This document shows, one piece after another, positions 28,492 through 35,592 of a stretch of DNA of 64,000 bases. The DNA is from Myroides profundi (lineage in GTDB: Bacteria > Bacteroidota > Bacteroidia > Flavobacteriales > Flavobacteriaceae), in NCBI RefSeq assembly GCF_000833025.1, contig NZ_CP010817.1:124001-188000 (forward strand), written 5' to 3'. Every line of letters starts with the position of its first letter. Within the stretch, counting starts at the first letter, position 1. Made by a program: the position numbers and the translations under genes. Below the pieces are notes generated by a model. The model was not told the DNA's origin, searched no databases, and was given only the letters and a program-made list of their open reading frames with translations.

Positions 28492-29133
28492 ATGCTAGAT
28501 AAATTTATTGATTTTTGGACTACAATACACTTTGTAGACATTATTGAGTTCTTTGGGACTTGTGCATTTGCTATTTCAGGTATCCGCATGGCCTCAGCGA
28601 AGAGCCTTGATTGGTTCGGTGCATTAGTAGTAGGATTTGTCACTGCTACAGGAGGGGGGACTCTGCGTGACTTGCTATTAGGAGTTACGCCTTTCTGGAT
28701 GTTAAATAGTGTGTATGTGTGGTGTACAGTACTAGCATTATTCTTCGTGGTACTCTTTAGAAAACAATTAGTTCATCTAAACAGTACCTTCTTATGGTTT
28801 GACAGTATAGGTCTAGGTTTATTTGTTGTGGTAGGTACAGAGAAGACCATGTCTCTAGGCTATCCATTTTGGGTAGTAGTGATCATGGCGACTATCACTG
28901 GGATAGTAGGAGGTATCGTTAGAGATATAATGATTAATGAGATTCCTGCTATTTTTAAACAGGAGTGGTATGCGCTGACCTGTATATTCGGGGTGATGAT
29001 ATACTATCTACTTGACTTCTTCGGTGTAGGTATAATTTTTACACAAATATTCTGTGCGGCTTCTGTGTTTGTAATTCGCTTAATAGCAAACCGTTATAAA
29101 CTGGGGCTTCCGACCTTAAAAAGTGAAGAATAA
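28492..29133 (+). CDS. TRIC-type cation channel (UPF0126) membrane protein
   Basis: Inner-membrane protein of 213 residues built from two similar three-helix repeats followed by a last helix. Each repeat shows the family pattern: FAISGIRMA...GGGTLRDLLLG in the first, and GIVGGIVRDIMINE in the second. Prokaryotic members form trimeric cation channels, and some are described as glycine transporters. It follows the aldehyde dehydrogenase gene with a short gap. No terminator is evident before the tRNA promoter. Confidence 0.88.
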   Translation: MLDKFIDFWTTIHFVDIIEFFGTCAFAISGIRMASAKSLDWFGALVVGFVTATGGGTLRDLLLGVTPFWMLNSVYVWCTVLALFFVVLFRKQLVHLNSTFLWFDSIGLGLFVVVGTEKTMSLGYPFWVVVIMATITGIVGGIVRDIMINEIPAIFKQEWYALTCIFGVMIYYLLDFFGVGIIFTQIFCAASVFVIRLIANRYKLGLPTLKSEE

Positions 29134-29161
29134 AAAAGTTTTAATTTTTTAAATTAAATAT

Positions 29162-29191
29162 TTGCAGATACTAAAAATCGTTATATATTTG
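29162..29191 (+). promoter_or_regulatory. Promoter of the first tRNA-Asn gene
   Basis: TTG at 29162-29164 and TATATTTG at 29184-29191, spaced by 19 bases, match the Bacteroidota consensus exactly. Confidence 0.75.
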
Positions 29192-29218
29192 CACCGCAAT
29201 AAAGGTAAAATATAACCT

Positions 29219-29292
29219 TCCTCCTTAGCTCAGTTGGTTAGAGCATCTGACTGTTAATCAGAGGGTCCTTGGTTCGAGCCCAAGAGGGGGAG
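29219..29292 (+). tRNA. tRNA-Asn (GTT)
   Basis: 74-base cloverleaf. Acceptor arms TCCTCCT and AGGGGGA (one G-U pair), D arm GCTC/GAGC, anticodon stem TCTGA/TCAGA with loop CTGTTAA (anticodon GTT), T arm CTTGG/CCAAG with TTCGAGC. The 3' CCA is not encoded. An identical gene lies 1250 bases downstream. Confidence 0.97.
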
Positions 29293-29302
29293 CAAAACAA
29301 AA

Positions 29303-29327
29303 GCCAGTCTTATGACTGGCTTTTTTA
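29303..29327 (+). terminator. Terminator after tRNA-Asn 1
   Basis: GCCAGTC (29303-29309) and GACTGGC (29314-29320) with a TTAT loop and T run. Confidence 0.9.
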
Positions 29328-29383
29328 TTTGGAGTACTATTGACTTCACTTCTCTATCGTTATCACTGTAGTACAAGCTCTGT

Positions 29384-29719
29384 TTATCTACTGTATTCTG
29401 TGATATACTGTGCGCAGGTATGATTGTTTCCTATATATCGGATATAGAATATATCATCTATAGGCTTGAAAAAGACATACCATTGAGTATTGTTATTCCT
29501 TTTAAAAACAACATAAACTAAATCTTTTCCATATTGATCAAAATGAGGAGGAGCGGGTTTATATGGTTTTACACTTATTTCTTTTTCTATTGTGTCGATG
29601 ATCTAGCTTACATAATCGTATGCAGTCGATTTTGAACTAAGATATTTATTTTCGTATAAGATAGTAACGAGTTTGTTTAAGTAATTTTCTATCTCTGGAT
29701 CATAAACTATCCTTATCAT
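29384..29719 (-). pseudogene. RelE/ParE-like toxin gene broken by an in-frame amber codon
   Basis: A frame of 111 codons runs from ATG at 29719 to TAA at 29384, interrupted by one TAG at codon 39 (29603-29605) with no frameshift. The conceptual protein begins MIRIVYDPEIENYLNK and later has T-Q-W-Y-V-F-F, Y-I-R-Y-I-G-N-N-H, which matches the end pattern of the toxins that pair with Phd-type antitoxins in Bacteroidota. The antitoxin gene lies 23 bases upstream and is intact. Reversal of one base (for example to AAG, CAG or GAG) would restore the protein, so inactivation looks recent. A sequencing error is possible. Confidence 0.75.
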
Positions 29720-29742
29720 AGGAGTCTGTAGTTACTAGTCTT

Positions 29743-29958
29743 TTATTTTTCAAAAAGTTTATCAATGTGTTTAAAGACACGTTTTTTTAACTCATCTCCT
29801 GTGATTCCTTGTTCTGCGGTATCCTCAATGAGTGCTCTATCAGATACAACTAGATGTATGAACTTATCTCCGCGTTTAACAACTACTTTTTCAGTCTCTG
29901 CTAACTCTAAGTATTTTTTCTGCTTATTTTGTAACTCAGTTGGACTAATAACTATCAT
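29743..29958 (-). CDS. Phd/YefM-type antitoxin
   Basis: Protein of 71 residues. The N-terminal half (MIVISPTELQNKQKKYLELAE...VVVKRGDKF) fits the DNA-binding prevent-host-death fold; the C-terminal tail GDELKKRVFKHIDKLFEK would wrap the toxin. The toxin gene directly downstream is interrupted by a stop codon, so this is an orphaned antitoxin, or one that may still neutralise related toxins. A palindrome at 29961-29975 just before its start is a candidate for self-repression. Confidence 0.85.
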   Translation of the reverse strand: MIVISPTELQNKQKKYLELAETEKVVVKRGDKFIHLVVSDRALIEDTAEQGITGDELKKRVFKHIDKLFEK

Positions 29959-29960
29959 AG

Positions 29961-29975
29961 CTTAAAGGGTTTAAG
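29961..29975. promoter_or_regulatory. Candidate operator of the toxin-antitoxin operon
   Basis: CTTAAA-GGG-TTTAAG is a perfect 6-base inverted repeat three bases upstream of the antitoxin start on the minus strand, where Phd-type antitoxins usually bind. Binding itself is inferred. Confidence 0.4.
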
Positions 29976-30468
29976 TTTAGTATAAATGTACGAAATTATG
30001 TATAGGTAGGGTGTTATTATCTATCAACATGATTTAATTATAGTAGATATATTATTGTTTAGAGTATATTATTCGTCTGTGTTTTTAAGAGCTATCTTTT
30101 TACTTTGTTTCGCTGTTTTTTAAGTGAATATCTATAGAACCACTCTTAGTATATTTATTGTTCATACTTTTTAGGTAGTTACCCTATCATTTATCTACAG
30201 TAGTTAGATAGAAGTTTAGAGGCTATCTTTGGTAATAATATCAAGTAATCTCGTTAATGAATAATCATTAAGCAGGTTGAATAGAACCTTTTTCTGTTCA
30301 TGATTAAAAAAAAATAAAAAATATTTATTTTTCTTCTATCTCATAATCAGATAGTTTTAATTCAAGCTTCATTTTTTTTGACACAAAATGCTCAAAAAGC
30401 CTATAAACAGTGAGGTATTTGATTAAAAATGTATATATTTGCAATGCAATAAAGGTAGAATATAACCT
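29976..30468. other. AT-rich gene-free stretch between antitoxin and second tRNA-Asn
   Basis: About 490 bases with no reading frame of note, no repeat beyond short AT-rich runs and no recognisable gene remnant. The right end carries the second tRNA leader (-7 box 30434-30441). Confidence 0.6.
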
Positions 30469-30542
30469 TCCTCCTTAGCTCAGTTGGTTAGAGCATCTGA
30501 CTGTTAATCAGAGGGTCCTTGGTTCGAGCCCAAGAGGGGGAG
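30469..30542 (+). tRNA. tRNA-Asn (GTT), second copy
   Basis: Identical in all 74 bases to the gene at 29219-29292, including anticodon loop CTGTTAA; CCA not encoded. Confidence 0.97.
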
Positions 30543-30552
30543 CAAAACAAAA

Positions 30553-30577
30553 GCCAGTCTTATGACTGGCTTTTTTA
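30553..30577 (+). terminator. Terminator after tRNA-Asn 2
   Basis: GCCAGTC (30553-30559) and GACTGGC (30564-30570), TTAT loop, T run; same as copy 1. Confidence 0.9.
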
Positions 30578-30778
30578 TTTGATATCTATTCCATTCTTGT
30601 CTTTTAGGGTGTTGATTATCTTCATTTTATTATCTGTTCATCTATTAGAGCATAAGCTTTCCTTTATTTTTAATTCTATCGATATCAAGCTAATATTCTC
30701 TTGAATTCCATTTTTTAGAACGATTAATAGGTGCTAGAACTAGCGTATTCTGTTATCTTTTTTACATTAATATTAGTG

Positions 30779-30900
30779 GTGGTCGGCATGTGGTCGGCTA
30801 GTGATGGGCATTTGGTCGGCTAAAAAGTGCTATAAATAAGCCTATCACCTGCCTATCACTATACTATCAAATAGGTAGCATAGGAAGGAAAGTGAAAACA
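30779..30900 (+). repeat. Dispersed intergenic repeat, copy 2 (GGTCGGC element)
   Basis: Bases 30779-30821 are identical to 1525-1567. GGTCGGC units start at 30781, 30792 and 30814. The stem strand GGCTAGTGATGGGC (30796-30809) can pair with GCCTATCACCTGCC (30840-30853), or over 11 bases with GCCTATCACTA (30851-30861). The 3' half has diverged from copy 1 but keeps the doubled GCCTATCA arms, which suggests that pairing is maintained. Both copies end with a similar AAGTGAA...AAAAC segment. Confidence 0.8.
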
Positions 30901-30956
30901 TTGTCTCACCTGTGTAGAGGATGATAACAGAAGATGTCTAATGGGAATAAAAAGAA

Positions 30957-30988
30957 AATCCCCTAATAAGAGATCTTATTAGGGGATT
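30957..30988 (-). terminator. Strong minus-strand hairpin with T tail
   Basis: Fourteen-base perfect arms 30957-30970 and 30975-30988. Read on the minus strand it is followed by TTTTCTTTTT. It lies about 90 bases beyond the terminator of the VOC gene, so it may be a second terminator or the end of an unseen small transcript. Confidence 0.7.
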
Positions 30989-31076
30989 GATAATTATATA
31001 GTGTCTACAACAGCAGTGTTGGATAATATTAGTTAGTTCTATTTAAAGTTAGTCTTTTATAAAGTGGTGTAATTAG

Positions 31077-31110
31077 AAAAAAAATCCCAACAGAAGGCTA
31101 CTATTGGGAT
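31077..31110 (-). terminator. Terminator after the VOC gene
   Basis: ATCCCAA (31084-31090) and TTGGGAT (31104-31110) around a 13-base loop, followed on the minus strand by a run of T. Confidence 0.75.
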
Positions 31111-31135
31111 GGGATGATTAGGGGGTAAGGTCTTA

Positions 31136-31570
31136 TTAGTACTGTCCGTCTCTACTGAAGTTGATCATCCATTGGATGCCAAATGGGTCTAATACCATTC
31201 CAAAATAGTCACCCCAAAACATGTCTTCGATCGGCATGATTACAGTACCACCTACCGCTATCTTAGCGAATAGATCATCTGCCTCTGCTTGGCTATCTGT
31301 GGATATAGATATAGAGAAATTGTTCCCTTGTATTACAGGTGTTGGGTTGCCACATGAGGTATCACTACCCATTAAGATAGATTTACCGATAGGAAGTGAG
31401 ACGTGCATGATTTTGTTTTTGTCCTCTTCTGGTACGATAAATTCTGGGCTGTCTGGAATGCTATCAAATCTCCCTAAGTACATAAAGTCTCCCCCAAATA
31501 CAGATTTATAAAAATTAAATGCCTCTTCACAATTGCCATTGAAGGTTAGATAAGTGTTCGTTGTTGCCAT
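31136..31570 (-). CDS. VOC family protein (PhnB/glyoxalase-like)
   Basis: Protein of 144 residues in the vicinal-oxygen-chelate fold of the PhnB type: LTFNGNCEEAFNFYKSVFGG at the start, HVSLPIG in the middle, and the closing FWGDYFGMVLDPFGIQWMIN. Family members include glyoxalase-like and methyltransferase-annotated proteins; most lack a known substrate, and I cannot assign one. It is a single gene with its own terminator. Confidence 0.88.
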   Translation of the reverse strand: MATTNTYLTFNGNCEEAFNFYKSVFGGDFMYLGRFDSIPDSPEFIVPEEDKNKIMHVSLPIGKSILMGSDTSCGNPTPVIQGNNFSISISTDSQAEADDLFAKIAVGGTVIMPIEDMFWGDYFGMVLDPFGIQWMINFSRDGQY

Positions 31571-31858
31571 AGATATAATTTTTAAGTAGTTAATTATGAA
31601 GCAATTTAGGTAAAAAACAGGTTCTTGGATAAACTGTTTTGAGATAAATTGTCACAATTTTTATTTTTCGAGTATTGGCAAGGGATTGGAGAGTTTTGAG
31701 ATTGTGGTATATTCACTTATGGTGAATAATGTGTTCTATAAATACAACATTGCTATATAAATTACGACATTATTATTTAGTAAAACCTGCTTTTTATCAT
31801 GTATTATGAGGTATGTAAGTGCAATCTTTGTACTAGAACAATAAAACACTATAGCACT

Positions 31859-32275
31859 ATGAAACAAAGAGTACCTGTATCTCAAATTATGTCTAAAGCA
31901 CTTATAGCTGTGCCAACTAATAAAAAGTTAAGTGAAGTAAACCAATTATTAGTAGAATATAATATTAGACATATCCCTGTTATAGAAGCAGAGAATGTAG
32001 TGGGAATCATCAGTAGCAACGATATCTTAAAAATAGGATATGGAGCAAATGATTTAGACCAAAGTGCATTAGATGCTATTTATGACGCTTATAAGTTAGA
32101 AGATGTAATGACGAAGAACCCAATCGTGGTGATGGATGATACTAATATCAAAGATGTAGCAGAGATCTTCTCTAAACAGCAGTTTCACTCTCTTCCGGTA
32201 GTAGATAAGGATAATGTACTGCAAGGAATAGTGACAACTACAGATATGATCAATTACTTGATAGCACAATATTAA
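31859..32275 (+). CDS. CBS-domain pair protein
   Basis: Cytosolic protein of 138 residues consisting of two CBS domains (about 5-60 and 78-135): VSQIMSKALIAV...IRHIPVIEAENVVGIISSNDI and LEDVMTKNPIVVMDD...HSLPVVDKDNVLQGIVTTTDM. Such stand-alone pairs bind adenine nucleotides and sense energy state, but the target here is unknown. The frame is open from 31799, but the short upstream extension is cysteine-rich and atypical and crosses a -7-like ATCTTTG, so the ATG at 31859 is chosen. Single-gene unit with a terminator. Confidence 0.88.
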   Translation: MKQRVPVSQIMSKALIAVPTNKKLSEVNQLLVEYNIRHIPVIEAENVVGIISSNDILKIGYGANDLDQSALDAIYDAYKLEDVMTKNPIVVMDDTNIKDVAEIFSKQQFHSLPVVDKDNVLQGIVTTTDMINYLIAQY

Positions 32276-32384
32276 AACAACAACAATTATCCCCACAAAG
32301 TAACCTATAAAGAGATAATGATTTATAACTGATAGCGCTGTTTATACCATCATTATACCAATTTACTGGTTTGTACTATTAAAG

Positions 32385-32421
32385 AGTGCCTGTCTAATTT
32401 TTTAGATAGGTACTTTTTTTA
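32385..32421 (+). terminator. Terminator after the CBS gene
   Basis: Thirteen-base arms 32385-32397 and 32402-32414 with two G-U pairs, 4-base loop, T run. Confidence 0.8.
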
Positions 32422-32439
32422 TGATGAGGTAGTGCGAGA

Positions 32440-33408
32440 TTAGTTCTTCTTTTGATTATAGTACAGGGGTAAGATTAAGAAGGATAGTGCTCCTAGTATG
32501 ACTACGATCGCTGTCTGAGTAGTCCATAATATCCACCCAAAGGCTGTACCTGCGACAGCAGAGATGCTGTAGATAGATAATAATTCTGTGATGATTAGCG
32601 GGAATGCTCCAAAGCCTCCATTAGTAAAAGATACAGCAAAACTACCTGCTACAAAGGCAGACATAACGATAGGAATGCTGAGTGAGCTAGTGGCTTCTAT
32701 GGCGTGTGTACCAAAGTAAAATGTAGCGATATAGCCAAACCAAATAAGAAAAGTGTGGAATAAGAAACCAACTTTATAAGGCATCTTAAAGATGCTGCTA
32801 ACTCCTTCTGTAAGTCCTTTGATTTTATTTTTAATAAATAGAATCACTTTCCATTTGCTATAATAGAATAGGGCAATAGTGGCTAATAAGCCGACGAATG
32901 CGATGATAGCTAATATACTTAGTTTCTCTATTGGGACCTTGGCTAATAAGAAGTCTTTTAGTACTTCATACTGTAAGATCAGAGCTGCGAATACGCAAAG
33001 CAATAAACAGATAAGGTCAATAATTCGCTCGGATACGATAGATCCAAAGCCTTTGTCAAAAGGGACTTTCTCGTATTTCTGCAATACGATCGCTCTAGAT
33101 ATTTCTCCTGATCTAGGTACTGTCAGGTTAAGAAGGTAGCCGATAGAGATAGCCATAAAGTTAGTGAATGTGGATACGGGGTACCCCATATAACGCAAGG
33201 CGTACTTCCATCTATAGGCGCGTGCCCATAGACTTAAAATAGAAAAGAAAGAGGAGATGATAATATAGTTATAATTAGCATCTCTAAACTGAGATTTCAT
33301 CTCCTCTATCTGGTCTTCAGTAAACTGATTATAGGCGTAATAAACCAAAAAAACTCCCAACAAAAGTGGGAGTAATATATTCAATAATTTACTGATATTT
33401 TTTTTCAA
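32440..33408 (-). CDS. Flippase-like membrane protein (UPF0104/LPG synthase TM family)
   Basis: Inner-membrane protein of 322 residues with about eight helices. Family marks include A-R-A-Y-R-W near residue 64, the P-R-S-G-E-I-S-R-A segment, S-E-R-I-I-D-L and a glycine-rich late stretch N-G-G-F-G-A-F-P. It belongs to the family of the membrane part of lysylphosphatidylglycerol synthases; the soluble synthase domain is absent, so the role is unknown. There is no ATG near the beginning: the frame starts at TTG (33408) followed by AAA AAA AAT, and the first membrane helix begins a few residues later, so TTG is the likely start. It is the third gene after panC and panD, 7 bases past the panD stop. 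Confidence 0.85.
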   Translation of the reverse strand: MKKNISKLLNILLPLLLGVFLVYYAYNQFTEDQIEEMKSQFRDANYNYIIISSFFSILSLWARAYRWKYALRYMGYPVSTFTNFMAISIGYLLNLTVPRSGEISRAIVLQKYEKVPFDKGFGSIVSERIIDLICLLLCVFAALILQYEVLKDFLLAKVPIEKLSILAIIAFVGLLATIALFYYSKWKVILFIKNKIKGLTEGVSSIFKMPYKVGFLFHTFLIWFGYIATFYFGTHAIEATSSLSIPIVMSAFVAGSFAVSFTNGGFGAFPLIITELLSIYSISAVAGTAFGWILWTTQTAIVVILGALSFLILPLYYNQKKN

Positions 33409-33415
33409 TAAGAGG

Positions 33416-33766
33416 CTATGTTAATGTGTTGGTCTCTTCATTAGGGAATACGATAGAAGGCTTGAATGTCTTCGCTTCTTCGAAATCCATAATTCCATAA
33501 GTAATAATGATAATGATATCCCCTTTGTGTACTTTACGTGCAGCAGGACCATTTAAGCAGATCTCTCCACTGTTACGAGGTCCAGGGATAGCATAAGTTT
33601 CAAAGCGTTCTCCATTGTTGATATTAACAATCGAAACTTTCTCTCCTTCTATGATGTTAGAAGCTTCCATTAAAACTTCGTCAATCGTAATACTTCCGAT
33701 GTAGTGTAGGTCTGCTCCAGTTACAGTTACACGGTGAATTTTTGATTTTACTACTTCAACTTGCAT
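33416..33766 (-). CDS. panD: Aspartate 1-decarboxylase
   Basis: Makes beta-alanine from aspartate for pantothenate synthesis. The 116-residue proenzyme shows the self-cleavage site Gly24-Ser25 in YIGSITID, which yields the pyruvoyl group, as well as His11-Arg12, Tyr22, and the N-G-P-A-A segment. It begins 12 bases after the panC stop, so the two pantothenate genes are one operon, with the flippase-like gene behind them. Confidence 0.96.
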   Translation of the reverse strand: MQVEVVKSKIHRVTVTGADLHYIGSITIDEVLMEASNIIEGEKVSIVNINNGERFETYAIPGPRNSGEICLNGPAARKVHKGDIIIIITYGIMDFEEAKTFKPSIVFPNEETNTLT

Positions 33767-33778
33767 TTCGCGTGAGTT

Positions 33779-34627
33779 TTAGTTAAAAGATATATTGTCA
33801 ATTAGTCGAATGCCTTCGATATGAGCAACTAAGAATCCTCTGTATCTGTGAGCCTCATCTTTAGATGTAGCTGTTTTTAGAGTATCTTCTTCTGCTATAG
33901 TGAAGTATTCGAGTTCAAAGTTAGGATTATTTTTAAATTCATTCTCAACAAAAGCGTTAACTTTAGAAATACTTTCACTTTTGAATAAATCCTTGGCTTT
34001 CAACAATACTTGATATAAGAAAGTCGATTTTTTTAATCCTTCAGTAGATACTCGTTCGTTACGAGAACTCATGGCTAATCCGTCCGTAGCTCTGAAGATA
34101 GGCACTCCGATAACCTGTACAGGTATATGAAGCTTATCTACCATCTTGCGGATGATTTGCAATTGTTGGAAGTCTTTTTCTCCAAAATAAGCTTTGTTAG
34201 GCGTAACAAGCTCAAAAAGTTTACTCACGATAGTTCCTACTCCATCAAAATGGCCAGGGCGAGAAGCACCTTCCATTTCGTTTTCTAGTCCATCAAAATC
34301 AAATGATTGGGCTACAGTATTTCCACCGTAAATCTCATCAACAGACGGTGCAAATATTACAATTTGTTCAGAAAGAGACTTAATGATCTCCTGATCTCTT
34401 TCTAAAGTACGAGGGTATTTTTCTAAATCTTCTGCATTGTTAAATTGCGTAGGATTAACGAAAATACTCACTACAGTACATTCATTTTCATTTAATGATT
34501 GTTCCATTAATGAAAGGTGCCCATTGTGAATGGCCCCCATTGTTGGTACAAGACCAATTGCCTTATTAGCGTCGCGAAATGGTTTCAAATACGCTTGTAA
34601 TTCGGCTTTTGTACTAAAAAGAAACAT
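33779..34627 (-). CDS. panC: Pantoate-beta-alanine ligase (pantothenate synthetase)
   Basis: Joins pantoate and beta-alanine with ATP to give pantothenate. Of 282 residues, usual for the family. The nucleotidyltransferase HxGH motif is in MGAIHNGHLSLM, the second signature in MSSRNERVS, and F-V-N-P-T-Q-F and G-x-x-R-P-G-H-F-D-G-V binding segments are present. First gene of panC-panD. It is divergent from a starch-synthase-like gene, sharing a short control region that holds a -7 box (34651-34658, minus strand) and an inverted repeat. Confidence 0.97.
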   Translation of the reverse strand: MFLFSTKAELQAYLKPFRDANKAIGLVPTMGAIHNGHLSLMEQSLNENECTVVSIFVNPTQFNNAEDLEKYPRTLERDQEIIKSLSEQIVIFAPSVDEIYGGNTVAQSFDFDGLENEMEGASRPGHFDGVGTIVSKLFELVTPNKAYFGEKDFQQLQIIRKMVDKLHIPVQVIGVPIFRATDGLAMSSRNERVSTEGLKKSTFLYQVLLKAKDLFKSESISKVNAFVENEFKNNPNFELEYFTIAEEDTLKTATSKDEAHRYRGFLVAHIEGIRLIDNISFN

Positions 34628-34650
34628 TAGCTTCGTGTTTAAAATAATGG

Positions 34651-34658
34651 CAAAATTA
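34651..34658 (-). promoter_or_regulatory. -7 box of the panC operon
   Basis: On the minus strand TAATTTTG matches TAnnTTTG, about 25 bases before the panC ATG. Confidence 0.5.
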
Positions 34659-34675
34659 GTTATTTAGAAAATAAC
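34659..34675. promoter_or_regulatory. Inverted repeat between divergent panC and starch-synthase-like genes
   Basis: GTTATTT-AGA-AAATAAC, perfect 7-base arms, directly abutting the panC -7 box and 15 bases before the divergent -7 box. A candidate operator; low sequence complexity lowers confidence. Confidence 0.3.
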
Positions 34676-34689
34676 TGCATAAATTTTTG

Positions 34690-34697
34690 TAAATTTG
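34690..34697 (+). promoter_or_regulatory. -7 box of the starch-synthase-like gene
   Basis: TAAATTTG matches TAnnTTTG, about 40 bases before the ATG at 34738. Confidence 0.5.
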
Positions 34698-34737
34698 CAA
34701 TGTTTATTTGTTTCAAACACAGAAATTATAATTGAAG

Positions 34738-35541
34738 ATGAAAGAAAAGAGGATATTATATGTATCATCTGAAGTGGTACCTTATTTAGCAGAAAATGAA
34801 GTTTCATTAATGTCTTATGATGCTCCTAAAATGATTAATGATCAAGGAGGACAGATAAGAATTTTTATGCCTAGATATGGTAGCATAAATGAGAGAAGAC
34901 ATCAATTACACGAAGTTATTAGATTGTCAGGTATGAATCTAGTCGTAAATGATATGGATATGCCACTAATCATTAAGGTAGCTTCTATCCCGAAAGAGCG
35001 TATTCAAGTTTACTTTATAGATAATGACGAGTATTTTAAAAGAAAATCTACTTTCTCAGATGAGGATGGAACATTGTATCCTGATAATGATGAAAGAGCT
35101 ATTTTCTTTACAAAAGGTGTAATCGAAACGGTTAAGAAACTTAACTGGGTTCCTGATGTGATACATGTACAAGGTTGGATGGCATCATTGTTACCAGCTT
35201 ATTTAAAACATTATTATAAAGATGAAGCTATTTTCTCTGATACGAAAGTAGTTACTTCTATTTTTAGTGAAGGATTTAGTGGTGTATTAGATGCTACTAT
35301 GAAAGAAAAAATAGCATTCGATGGCTTCCCAGAAGACGTAGTGAATGACTTCGAGAACCCTACTTATGAAAGTATCATGATTAATGCTATCAAAAATTCG
35401 GATGGTGTTATCGTTGCTTCAGAAGAGGTAAGTTCAAATTTAACAAAATTTATAGAGTCTTCTGAAAAACCTTTTTTACCTTTCGTAGCTAAAGATGAGT
35501 TTGCTAAAGCTTATACTGAATTTTATCAGAAGTTTTTTTAA
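34738..35541 (+). CDS. Glycogen/starch synthase N-terminal domain protein (GT5-like, C-terminal half absent)
   Basis: Protein of 267 residues that aligns with the first Rossmann domain of glycogen synthase: R-I-L-Y-V-S-S-E-V-V-P-Y near the start, R-I-F-M-P-R-Y-G, and P-D-V-I-H-V-Q-G-W-M. The KTGGL motif that should follow the start is replaced (L-A-E-N-E-V-S-L), and the C-terminal sugar-nucleotide half, about 230 residues, is missing. Catalysis as a glycogen synthase is therefore unlikely. The frame is open to a TTG at 34732, but the ATG at 34738 is preferred. It sits between the pantothenate operon and the DUF4270-glmS genes. The reading frame is clean, so this is an intact short protein, not a fragment. 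Confidence 0.85.
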   Translation: MKEKRILYVSSEVVPYLAENEVSLMSYDAPKMINDQGGQIRIFMPRYGSINERRHQLHEVIRLSGMNLVVNDMDMPLIIKVASIPKERIQVYFIDNDEYFKRKSTFSDEDGTLYPDNDERAIFFTKGVIETVKKLNWVPDVIHVQGWMASLLPAYLKHYYKDEAIFSDTKVVTSIFSEGFSGVLDATMKEKIAFDGFPEDVVNDFENPTYESIMINAIKNSDGVIVASEEVSSNLTKFIESSEKPFLPFVAKDEFAKAYTEFYQKFF

Positions 35542-35592
35542 TAACTATATCAGAATAGAATAGTAATAACCCAAATAGATTGGATTGACTAG

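Larger units (their letters stand above)
29172..29331 (+). repeat. Direct repeat carrying tRNA-Asn, copy 1
   Basis: About 160 bases covering the -7 box, leader, tRNA and terminator are nearly identical to 30424-30581; the tRNA, its downstream spacer and the hairpin are identical. The similarity stops abruptly after the T run. Confidence 0.9.
30424..30581 (+). repeat. Direct repeat carrying tRNA-Asn, copy 2
   Basis: Second copy of the tRNA unit (see 29172-29331). The leader differs by a few bases, and the nearest TTG (30419-30421) is only 12 bases before the -7 box, so its promoter looks weaker. Confidence 0.9.
30586..31135. other. Gene-free stretch between tRNA-Asn 2 and the VOC gene
   Basis: About 550 bases with no convincing reading frame. 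It holds the second copy of the GGTCGGC repeat (30779-30900) and two minus-strand hairpins with T tails (30957-30988 and 31077-31110). Confidence 0.7.

Noticed and set aside
34738..35541. Glycogen synthase gene truncated by frameshift
   Set aside because: No glycogen synthase-like sequence follows in any frame before the DUF4270 gene, and the frame is clean, so it is a short intact gene.
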